DNA from: SMWD01 sp964629475 | GTDB lineage: Bacteria; Pseudomonadota; Gammaproteobacteria; Steroidobacterales; GCA-2729495 | DNA: 64,000 nucleotides | Direction: 5' to 3' | Assembly: GCA_964629475.1 (NCBI GenBank) | Contig: CAZVQW010000002.1 | Span: 186,001 to 250,000 of the forward strand | Shown: positions 48,179 to 55,167 of the stretch, piece by piece | How positions within the stretch are numbered: the first letter of the stretch is position 1 | Layout: every line of letters starts with the position of its first letter | The notes under the pieces: model-generated | Database searches by the model: none | Told to the model about the DNA's origin: nothing | What the model saw: the letters and a program-made list of their open reading frames with translations, nothing else | Made by a program: the position numbers and the translations under genes

Positions 48179-49618
48179 ATGGCATTTGTAACTCCTGATT
48201 TAGGACCGGCAATGGCCGAGATCGTGCTCGGCATCGGGCTGTGCATCGTTCTTATCGTTGATCTGTATATCCCTGATCGCGCACGCGACATGACGTACAT
48301 GCTGACGATGATGGTTCTGGCCGCGACGGCATGGGTCGCCGGCGGACTCGGCGTAGACGGGCAGCAGGTGACATTCAGCGGCAGCTTTGTCGTCGATCCG
48401 ATGGCTCGAGTACTAAAACTGATTGCAGTGGCCGGCGTCGCAACCGTATTCCTGTACTCGCGTGGTTACCTGAAGGACCGGGGCGTCTACAAGGGCGAGT
48501 ATTTCCTGCTCGGCCTGTTCGCCTTGCTCGGCATCATGGTCATGATTTCGGCCTACAGCATGCTGACGATGTATCTCGGCCTCGAGATCCTGTCGCTGTC
48601 ACTGTATGCGCTCGTTGCATTTGATCGCGAGTCACCGGTTGCCGCCGAGGCGGCCATCAAGTATTTCGTGCTCGGCGCGATTGCGTCCGGTACGTTGCTC
48701 TACGGCATATCGATTGTCTACGGTGTGACGGGCAGCCTGCAGTTTCCTGAGATCAATGCGGCGCTGTTGAGTGGCGGCGCCGACGATACCGCGTTAATCG
48801 TTGCACTGGCCTTCATCGTCGTCGGTATCGCGTTTAAGTTTGGTGCCGTGCCGTTTCATATGTGGCTGCCGGATGTATACAGCGGCGCGCCGACCTGCGT
48901 GACGTTATTCGTCGGCACCGTGCCGAAACTTGCCGCGATCGCGCTGGCCATTCGCGTGCTGGTCGAGGGTCTCGGCCCGGCTGCACCGGGCTGGGAACCG
49001 ATGCTAATTATCCTGGCCGTGCTGTCCCTGTCGATCGGTAACCTGGCGGCCATTGCGCAGACGAATATCCGCCGCATGCTGGCGTATTCAACGGTCGGTC
49101 ATGTTGGCTTCATCTTCCTTGGCCTGCTGGCCGGTACACAAGCCGGGCTTCAGGCTTCGCTGTTCTATACGATTATCTACGTGATCATGGCTGCCGGTGC
49201 ATTCGGCATGCTGTTGCTGTTAAGCCGAAAAGGCTTCGATGCCGACGAGCTGGATGATTTCAAGGGCCTGAACAAACGCAGTCCGTGGTTTGCCTTCATC
49301 ATGATGCTGCTGATGCTCAGCATGATCGGCGTCCCGCCGCTGGCCGGGTTCTATGCGAAATGGTGGATCCTGCAGGAGTTACTCATTCAGGGGCACGTGT
49401 GGCTTGCCGTCATCGGCGTGGTGTTCTCCGTCATCGGCGCGTTCTACTACCTGCGTGTTCTCAAGCTGATGTATTTCGACGGCCCCGAAGAAGATGCTGC
49501 CGTGCTCGAAGCGCCGACCGATCTGCGCCTCGTGCTCAGCCTAAACGGCCTGATCGTACTCGCCATCGGCTTATTCCCCGATCGCCTGATCGCAATCTGT
49601 GCGCAGGTTTTTATCTGA
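48179..49618 (+). CDS. nuoN: NADH-quinone oxidoreductase subunit N
   Basis: 479-aa antiporter-like subunit, third of the pump modules. MLTMYLGLEILSLSLYALVA carries the pump Glu; FKFGAVPFHMWLPDVYSGAP and MLAYSTVGHVGFIFLGLL are diagnostic, and GVPPLAGFYAKWWIL lies near the C-terminus. ATG start at 48179. It is the last gene of the nuo operon; the 225 nt after it have only small hairpins (such as CTTCCAG / CTGGAAG near 49661-49681) and no T-tract terminator. Confidence 0.98.
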   Translation: MAFVTPDLGPAMAEIVLGIGLCIVLIVDLYIPDRARDMTYMLTMMVLAATAWVAGGLGVDGQQVTFSGSFVVDPMARVLKLIAVAGVATVFLYSRGYLKDRGVYKGEYFLLGLFALLGIMVMISAYSMLTMYLGLEILSLSLYALVAFDRESPVAAEAAIKYFVLGAIASGTLLYGISIVYGVTGSLQFPEINAALLSGGADDTALIVALAFIVVGIAFKFGAVPFHMWLPDVYSGAPTCVTLFVGTVPKLAAIALAIRVLVEGLGPAAPGWEPMLIILAVLSLSIGNLAAIAQTNIRRMLAYSTVGHVGFIFLGLLAGTQAGLQASLFYTIIYVIMAAGAFGMLLLLSRKGFDADELDDFKGLNKRSPWFAFIMMLLMLSMIGVPPLAGFYAKWWILQELLIQGHVWLAVIGVVFSVIGAFYYLRVLKLMYFDGPEEDAAVLEAPTDLRLVLSLNGLIVLAIGLFPDRLIAICAQVFI

Positions 49619-49843
49619 GCCGAGCCACGGGGTTATAGCCCCTCGGGAGTTTGTCCTCGACTTCCAGTTATGTTCTGGAAGACTCCTTTCAGTCTGAGAG
49701 CCGTCATTACGCTGTCATACAGCAATCCGGCCGGGTTCGACCCAATATACGAACATTCAAATATTCTCCGCTAGGCTCAATGCATGCAGCCGCTACTGGC
49801 ATACTGCGGTATTTCTTGCCTGGCCTTGTGAAGGAGAAAATGA

Positions 49844-50239
49844 ATGTCGTCGAGCAAACAAGTAGTACGCATTGGTCCGTTAAAGGACATCATTGCAAGT
49901 GGCGTCAGAGTTGATAATTTGCTGACTCTTTCCGGGCAGGTCAGCCTCAATGCTGAAGGACAGGTAATTGGAGTTGGTGATATAGGGGCTCAAGTTCGTC
50001 AGTCCTATATCAATATTCAGGATGTGTTGGTTGAGTTCGATGCAACGATGAAGAACGTGGTCGATGAGATGTGGTTGGTGACAGATATTCAAGATGTGAT
50101 GGCAAATATCAATCAACTCGGCGCGATTCGATCAGAGGTATACGGGCGAGATCCAGAGGTGACGCAGACCTTGATTCAAGTATCGGGCCTCGTCATGCCG
50201 GAACTTTTGATTGAGATAAAATGCATTGCACTGGTGTGA
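49844..50239 (+). CDS. RidA/YjgF-family protein
   Basis: 131-aa protein of the RidA/YER057c/UK114 fold, which forms trimers; RidA itself deaminates reactive enamine/imine intermediates. Visible: VRVDNLLTLSGQVSLNAEGQ, VRQSYINIQDVLVEFDATMK, MWLVTDIQDVMANINQL and a C-terminal strand LLIEIKCIAL. The catalytic Arg of true RidA, normally in the C-terminal part (RxxV near ...PARxxV), is not seen (QTLIQVSGLVMPELLIEI), so it is likely an Rid-like subgroup with unknown substrate. GAAGGAGAAAATGA before the ATG is a strong RBS. Confidence 0.78.
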   Translation: MSSSKQVVRIGPLKDIIASGVRVDNLLTLSGQVSLNAEGQVIGVGDIGAQVRQSYINIQDVLVEFDATMKNVVDEMWLVTDIQDVMANINQLGAIRSEVYGRDPEVTQTLIQVSGLVMPELLIEIKCIALV

Positions 50240-50558
50240 GCGCGATCAGCAATATTGTTGGCAGTTTAGGTGTTGGGCAATAAGCCAAATGACCGCTTCT
50301 GGCCATGTCCTGCCTTCGGCAATGATACTTTTTTGGTGATTTGATCGCCTGATGTTCGCGTAAAAGCGGCCTTTCGCTGGTTGATAGCCGTGAATCTTCT
50401 ATGAGCGCCCGCCGTATCTTTCGTGCCACCCAGTCAGGCTAAGGTGTTCCGGGCGGGGACTAACCAAGCCAGTCATTGGCGACCATCTGAAGTGCGGGTG
50501 TAAACTCAGAATGTAATTGATGATCCTGCGGTCACCACTAACATAAAAACAGAATGGC
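50240..50558. other. Intergenic region, no supported gene
   Basis: 319 nt between the RidA-like gene and the hydrolase. A minus-strand open frame of 78 codons (50193-50429) has no RBS, overlaps the RidA-like gene and encodes a basic, low-complexity peptide, so I do not call it. No clear promoter or terminator was recognised. Confidence 0.5.
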
Positions 50559-51386
50559 ATGCTGAAATTCATCTTTGTCGTCGTTACCAGTTACGGTCTG
50601 CTCATCGCAGTCTTGTACTTCATGCAGGGTCGCATGCTCTACTTGCCAGGCGTACCAGGGCGAACGCTGGCTATGACACCGGTCGATGTAGGCATGGACT
50701 ATCAGGATGTCTCCATCAAAACTGCCGACGGAGTGACACTGCATGGCTGGTTTGTCGTGGGGCGATCCTCTCAAGTGCTGCTCTTCTTTCACGGCAATGC
50801 GGGGAATATCTCGCATCGTCTGGATTCGATACGACAGTTCCTGAATCTGGGTTTATCAGTATTGATTATTGACTATCGAGGTTACGGTCAGAGCGGCGGC
50901 AGGACCACCGAAAGTGGGATTTATCGCGATGCTGATGCGGCGTGGCGATATCTCACCGAAAATCGCGGCATATCCAACAGTGATATCGTAATATTCGGGC
51001 GTTCTCTGGGTGCTTCTGCTGCCTCATGGCTGGCCGCACAGCATCAACCGTTGGCACTTATCGTGGAGTCGTCCTTCACGTCTGTCCCGGACATTGCCCA
51101 GGAACTTTATCCGTGGCTCTCGGCCCGCTGGTTGAGCCGTTTTAGTCACGCGACACGTGATTACGTTCGAGACGTACGCTGCCCGGTACTGGTCGCTCAC
51201 AGTCGCGATGACGAGATCATCCCCTTCCATCATGGCGAAGCAATCTTCGCAGCGGCGAATGAACCCCGGACCCTGTTGGTGCTTAACGGCACCCATAACG
51301 ACGCGTTTCTCCGGGAGGAGAGTGCCTATATTGAAGGGGTCCGGACGTTTCTGGCGGGACTTTCCACGCCTGCTTTGCCACGTTAA
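50559..51386 (+). CDS. Alpha/beta hydrolase, BEM46/ABHD13-like
   Basis: 275-aa serine hydrolase with an N-terminal membrane anchor (LKFIFVVVTSYGLLIAVLYFM). Motifs: LLFFHGNAGNISHRL (oxyanion HGN), VLIIDYRGYGQSGG, the nucleophile elbow IFGRSLGASAASWLA, the acid in VAHSRDDEIIPFHHG and the catalytic His in LNGTHNDAF. Proteins of this shape face the periplasm or cytoplasm and have mostly unknown substrates. It stands alone between accessory segments. Confidence 0.88.
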   Translation: MLKFIFVVVTSYGLLIAVLYFMQGRMLYLPGVPGRTLAMTPVDVGMDYQDVSIKTADGVTLHGWFVVGRSSQVLLFFHGNAGNISHRLDSIRQFLNLGLSVLIIDYRGYGQSGGRTTESGIYRDADAAWRYLTENRGISNSDIVIFGRSLGASAASWLAAQHQPLALIVESSFTSVPDIAQELYPWLSARWLSRFSHATRDYVRDVRCPVLVAHSRDDEIIPFHHGEAIFAAANEPRTLLVLNGTHNDAFLREESAYIEGVRTFLAGLSTPALPR

Positions 51387-51451
51387 CGACTAAATGGTCC
51401 TGTCACATTCTTCAATGCCCGCCTGGTCAGGAGCTGCGGTTTATTCTTTAG

Positions 51452-51613
51452 TTACAAATTAACCAGCAAGTTAAACTTGCAACGCGCACGCCATCTGTAG
51501 ACCTCAAAATCTCTGCCGAGAGTAAGAATCTGGCTGGTATCGATTTGATCGGCCAGGTCAACGAGGCACGCATCGGCGAGATACATCGGCACGTCGCGGT
51601 ATTTCTTTACAGT
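51452..51613 (-). pseudogene. Remnant of a VapC-type PIN toxin (C-terminal part only)
   Basis: A 53-codon minus-strand frame with a stop at each end encodes KKYRDVPMYLADACLVDLAD, then TLGRDFEVYRWRARCKFNLL. This matches the C-terminal third of PIN-domain toxins (MxLADASLVxLAE ... TLDRDFxVYRW). The N-terminal catalytic part is missing, and no start codon exists before an internal Met, so it is a gene fragment. It sits just downstream of the intact vapBC on the same strand and is clearly not a copy of that VapC. Confidence 0.72.
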
Positions 51614-51634
51614 TTACTGGGCATCGCTTGATGG

Positions 51635-51660
51635 TTAGACGTTCCCGCGGGAACGTCTAA
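51635..51660. repeat. Perfect 26-bp palindrome
   Basis: TTAGACGTTCCCG followed directly by its reverse complement CGGGAACGTCTAA, with no spacer. It lies between the VapC fragment and vapC, and could mark a junction of past insertion or deletion or act as a bidirectional terminator. Confidence 0.85.
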
Positions 51661-51703
51661 TATCAGATCCCACATGATTGGCGTCAGTGGCGTCGACACA
51701 GTT

Positions 51704-52096
51704 TTATTGGACTCTCTTTAGCTTCAAGTGCCGGTGAAAAGGCTGGAAGTCTCTGTCGGAGTACAAGAGGGGGCGTTTATTCTCGATACAGTACGTGGCA
51801 ATGATGGTGTCTATGGTCTTGCGTACAGTGATGCCTTTCTTTCGTAGTGCTCGGACATTGGCTGCACTTTTTAATGCAATCCTGGTGTCGAGTATATTCA
51901 CGATATTGAGAGACATCAGAAGCTCTCTTGCCTTCCTGAAATCTTTGTCTGATCTGAAGCCTTGCAGAACTTCCGTAAGAATCAGGTCACCGATAGCAAT
52001 TGGTTGTTCCCCGAGCAGGGAATCAAGTTTGTCAGCCTGGGGCGTGGTTTTGCCGGTGAAGTAGTCGATCCATACACTCGAATCGACAATGATCAT
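51704..52096 (-). CDS. vapC: VapC-type PIN-domain ribonuclease toxin
   Basis: 130-aa PIN nuclease. The acidic active-site residues are visible: Asp in MIIVDSSVWIDYF, Glu in LILTEVLQGF, Asp in VRKTIDTIIATYC and Asp in LLYSDRDFQPF. Such toxins cleave tRNA (often initiator tRNA) or rRNA; the target here is unknown. The start overlaps the vapB stop by 4 nt (ATGA), the standard antitoxin-first order. Confidence 0.93.
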   Translation of the reverse strand: MIIVDSSVWIDYFTGKTTPQADKLDSLLGEQPIAIGDLILTEVLQGFRSDKDFRKARELLMSLNIVNILDTRIALKSAANVRALRKKGITVRKTIDTIIATYCIENKRPLLYSDRDFQPFHRHLKLKRVQ

Positions 52097-52287
52097 TTAT
52101 CGGTCCGCATTTCATCGAGGTCGCCTTCCCAGTCAAGCTTCCCGCGGTAGTTCCTGATCGTTTCCTGCTTTTTCAGCTTGAGCAGTGTTTTGAGCCCCAT
52201 TTCCACGGCCTCGCGTTTTGTTCTGGCGCCAGTCAGTTTCATTACGCTGTCCATCAGGGCGTCATCGATGACTATGTTTGTACGCAT
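52093..52287 (-). CDS. vapB: VapB-type antitoxin
   Basis: 64 aa from the ATG at 52287: MRTNIVIDDALMDSVMKLTG, then KREAVEMGLKTLLKLKKQE and a charged toxin-binding tail (GKLDWEGDLDEMRTDK). It is a ribbon-helix-helix type that binds DNA as a dimer and neutralises VapC. The longer frame to 52326 runs through the operator palindrome and is rejected. It probably represses its own promoter with VapC. Confidence 0.92.
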   Translation of the reverse strand: MRTNIVIDDALMDSVMKLTGARTKREAVEMGLKTLLKLKKQETIRNYRGKLDWEGDLDEMRTDK

Positions 52288-52299
52288 GGTAATATCCAG

Positions 52300-52327
52300 T
52301 GTGTATAAATGGTGATAATTATACACA
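52300..52327. promoter_or_regulatory. Probable VapBC operator
   Basis: 9-bp inverted repeat TGTGTATAA / TTATACACA with a 10-nt centre, 13 nt upstream of the vapB ATG. Position and symmetry fit an autoregulatory site for a VapBC hetero-oligomer. Confidence 0.65.
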
Positions 52328-52496
52328 TTAAATCATAGGGCCTGGGTGGCTTCAACCAGTTGGAACATGCCGGTTGATAAGTTTTGTAACAAGGCATTTT
52401 TCTATGCGTATTAGTAAGAAACTTATCAATGTCACCGCCCTTGAGCGATCTGTGCACACATTATTGCCTGGCCTGAGCGAAACCCTGGTTCCCCCA

Positions 52497-52525
52497 TTGC
52501 GGGGTTTCGGTTAACCGGGTAGACT
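52497..52525 (+). promoter_or_regulatory. Promoter of the initiator tRNA gene
   Basis: TTGCGG (52497-52502), 17-nt spacer, TAGACT (52520-52525), with a GC-rich discriminator (GCGCAGCC) typical of stringently controlled stable-RNA promoters. The tRNA 5' end is 14 nt beyond the -10. Confidence 0.65.
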
Positions 52526-52539
52526 GCGCAGCCTGTCGG

Positions 52540-52616
<77 letters not shown>

Positions 52617-52623
52617 ATCTTAC

Positions 52624-52650
52624 AAAGGCACCCACCAGGGTGCCTTTTTT
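52624..52650 (+). terminator. Intrinsic terminator after initiator tRNA
   Basis: Perfect 10-bp stem AAAGGCACCC / GGGTGCCTTT with ACCA loop, followed by TTT. It starts 8 nt after the tRNA. Confidence 0.9.
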
Positions 52651-52654
52651 GTGG

Positions 52655-52750
<96 letters not shown>

Positions 52751-52826
52751 TTTCCTTGGTCCGTTTCGGACGTATTGCTGCACTTGCACATTTTCCCCTC
52801 GGCGTCTGCCATTTCCTGCCTGCCTT

Positions 52827-52835
52827 TGGTAGAAT
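52827..52835 (+). promoter_or_regulatory. Possible extended -10 promoter for the rimP operon
   Basis: TTGG-TAGAAT: -10 TAGAAT at 52830-52835 with TGG just before it (extended -10). No good -35 is seen at 17 nt. It would start a leader of about 280 nt before rimP. Confidence 0.4.
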
Positions 52836-52966
52836 ACTCATCCGTGCAAAACACGGGACCGGGATGCCATCTGTTTCTTGTTAAGAATCAGAAGGTTATG
52901 TGGGTTTTGTCAGTGTTTATGTCAGCAATGACTTTGACAAAATCTCGCAGCCGACTGTCGGTAGTT

Positions 52967-52988
52967 AAGGCCCCGGATGGGGCTTTTT
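52967..52988 (+). terminator. Leader terminator 1 upstream of rimP
   Basis: Stem AAGGCCCC / GGGGCTTT (one G.U pair) with GGAT loop and T run, in the untranslated leader of rimP. Confidence 0.65.
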
Positions 52989-53066
52989 CTTTGCTCGCAG
53001 CGATGTCGGCAAAGATCTGCAGGCCGGGCAATAGTGCCGGTCGTGTTTGATGTGTTGATTTGCAGG

Positions 53067-53088
53067 TGGGCCATTGGCCCATTTTTTT
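53067..53088 (+). terminator. Leader terminator 2 upstream of rimP
   Basis: TGGGCC att GGCCCA followed by seven T. It is 34 nt before the rimP start, so an operon transcript must read through it or be antiterminated. Confidence 0.8.
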
Positions 53089-53090
53089 AT

Positions 53091-53109
53091 CCCGGAGACG
53101 AACTCCGGG
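53091..53109 (+). promoter_or_regulatory. Hairpin overlapping the rimP Shine-Dalgarno
   Basis: CCCGGAG / CTCCGGG with ACGAA loop. The 3' arm contains the GGG of GGGAGG, the ribosome site 12 nt before the rimP ATG, so folding would partly hide it. Confidence 0.55.
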
Positions 53110-53121
53110 AGGATTGACTGG

Positions 53122-53604
53122 ATGAGTGTAACGCGCGAGAAACTAATCGAGCTGCTCGAGCCCGAGGTCGAGGCGCTGGGTTATGAGTTGACCGAACTCG
53201 AGGTTAATTTAAGCCACGGGCACGGGATGCTGCGGTTGTTCATCGACGGGCCAGAGGGTATTACGCTGGACGATTGCGAGAAAGTCAGCCATCAGGTCAG
53301 TGCCTTGCTCGATGTCGAGGATCTGATCGCCGGGGACTATCACCTCGAGGTGTCGTCGCCGGGTGCCGATCGCAAGCTCGTCAAGCCGGAACACTTCGAC
53401 CGGTTTGCCGGCAGCATGATCAAGGCGCGGTTCAGGCGGCTCGTCGCAGGGCGTCGTCGGATTCGCGGGCAGTTACTCGGACGGGACGGGAACATCATCA
53501 ATATTCGGGTTGATGACAAGACGATGTCGGTGGACATTGATGATTTAGATGTAGCACGGCTGGTGCCGGACTGGAATGAGTATCTCAAGGCCGGTACGGC
53601 TTAG
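53122..53604 (+). CDS. rimP: Ribosome maturation factor RimP
   Basis: 160-aa factor for 30S assembly. The N-terminal domain has LEPEVEALGYELTELEV, LRLFIDGPEGITLDDCEKVS and the conserved YHLEVSSPGADRKL; the C-terminal SH3-like domain follows with GRRRIRGQLLGRDG. The ATG at 53122 is preceded by GGGAGG; the frame open from 53074 runs through the terminator hairpin and is rejected. First protein gene of the operon. Confidence 0.96.
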   Translation: MSVTREKLIELLEPEVEALGYELTELEVNLSHGHGMLRLFIDGPEGITLDDCEKVSHQVSALLDVEDLIAGDYHLEVSSPGADRKLVKPEHFDRFAGSMIKARFRRLVAGRRRIRGQLLGRDGNIINIRVDDKTMSVDIDDLDVARLVPDWNEYLKAGTA

Positions 53605-53626
53605 GCAGGAATGCGGGTTAATTAGC

Positions 53627-55141
53627 ATGAGCAAAGAAATTTTATTGGTTGTCGAGGCAGTCTCTAACGAGAAGGGCGTCGATGAATCCATCATTTTTGA
53701 TGCGATGGAAGCGGCGCTGGCGATGGCCACGTGCAAGCGCTATGGCGACGAGGAAGTCGAGGTGCGCGTCAGTATCGATCGCGAGACCGGCGACTACGAC
53801 ACGTTCCGCCGGTGGAAAGTTTTTGCCGACGATTCGACGGAACTCGAGACGCCGGATTGCGAACTGCGAATGATTGATGCGGTCGACGTCGACCCGGATG
53901 CCGAAGTCGATGGCTATGTCGAAGAACCGATCCCGTCCGTCGATTTTGGCCGGATTGCGGCACAGACAGCCAAGCAGGTCATCGTCCAGAAAGTTCGCGA
54001 GGCTGAGCGTGCGATAGTCGTGGAAGAATACCAGGAGCGCGAGGGCGAGTTGATCAGCGGCATCGTCAAGCGGGTCGATCGGAACGGCGTCTATATTGAT
54101 CTCGGCGGCAGCGCAGAAGGATTTGTACCGCGTGAAGACATGATCCCGCGTGAGCCGGTTCGCCCGAATGACCGTATCAAGGCACTGTTGCGCGAAGTGC
54201 GTTCAGAGCAGCGCGGTCCGCAATTATTTATGACTCGTTCTTCGCCCGACTTTCTGCGTGAACTGTTCATGATTGAAGTTCCCGAGGTCGGCCAGGGCTT
54301 GATCGAGATTCTCGGCGCCGCCCGTGATCCCGGACTGCGTGCCAAGATCGCGGTCAAGAGCAACGATGCACGTATCGACCCGGTTGGCGCGTGTGTGGGC
54401 ATGCGCGGTTCGCGCGTCCAGGCCGTGTCCAACGAACTGGCCGGAGAGCGTGTCGATATCATCCTGTGGGATGAGAATCCGGCGCAGTTTGTCATTAACG
54501 CAATGTCGCCGGCCGAGGTGACCTCTATTGTTGTCGATGAAGAAAAGCACAGCATGGATGTCGCAGTCGAAGAGGATAAATTGTCGCAGGCCATCGGGCG
54601 TGGCGGGCAGAATATTCGCCTGGCGAGTGAGTTGACCGAATGGGAACTCAACGTCATGACCGAGGCCGATGCCGATGAGAAGAGCGAAAGCGAAGCTCGC
54701 GAGCTTTCGGTGATGTTCGGAGAGCAGCTCGATGTCGATGAGGACGTCGCGCTGATCCTGGTTCAGGAAGGTTTTTCGAGTATTGAGGAAGTCGCCTACG
54801 TGCCGACATCGGAGTTGCTCAGTGTCGAGGAATTCGATGAGAACATCGTCGAAGAGCTGCGCAATCGTGCGCGCGACGTCCTGCTGACACGTGCCATCGT
54901 CAGTGAGGAGGTCATCGAAGGCGCCGAGCCTGCCGAGGATTTGCTCGAACTCGAAGGTATGGATCGCGCCCTCGCATTCGTGTTGGCCAGCAAGGGAATC
55001 GTGACCCGTGAAGATCTTGCCGAGCAGGCGGTCGATGAGCTTGAAGGAATTGAAGATCTCGACAGCGAACGGGCGGCCGAGTTGATCATGACGGCCAGAA
55101 AAATCTGGTTTGAGAACGAAGACGAGGTGACGACCGGTTAA
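53627..55141 (+). CDS. nusA: Transcription termination/antitermination protein NusA
   Basis: 504-aa RNA polymerase-binding factor. In order: N-terminal polymerase-binding domain (KEILLVVEAVSNEKGVDESI), S1 domain (GIVKRVDRNGVYIDLGGSAEGF), KH1/KH2 (DPVGACVGMRGSRVQAVSNE, then AIGRGGQNIRLASELT), and two acidic AR repeats (for example EGFSSIEEVAYVP and ASKGIVTREDLAEQ). The longer frame from 53576 overlaps rimP; the ATG at 53627 gives MSKEILL, the usual start. Confidence 0.98.
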   Translation: MSKEILLVVEAVSNEKGVDESIIFDAMEAALAMATCKRYGDEEVEVRVSIDRETGDYDTFRRWKVFADDSTELETPDCELRMIDAVDVDPDAEVDGYVEEPIPSVDFGRIAAQTAKQVIVQKVREAERAIVVEEYQEREGELISGIVKRVDRNGVYIDLGGSAEGFVPREDMIPREPVRPNDRIKALLREVRSEQRGPQLFMTRSSPDFLRELFMIEVPEVGQGLIEILGAARDPGLRAKIAVKSNDARIDPVGACVGMRGSRVQAVSNELAGERVDIILWDENPAQFVINAMSPAEVTSIVVDEEKHSMDVAVEEDKLSQAIGRGGQNIRLASELTEWELNVMTEADADEKSESEARELSVMFGEQLDVDEDVALILVQEGFSSIEEVAYVPTSELLSVEEFDENIVEELRNRARDVLLTRAIVSEEVIEGAEPAEDLLELEGMDRALAFVLASKGIVTREDLAEQAVDELEGIEDLDSERAAELIMTARKIWFENEDEVTTG

Positions 55142-55167
55142 CGGTCGCGTGCCAGCGGAGTAACTAT

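Noticed and set aside
50193..50429. 78-codon minus-strand open frame after the RidA-like gene
   Set aside because: It overlaps a supported gene, has no RBS and shows a biased composition with no known motif.
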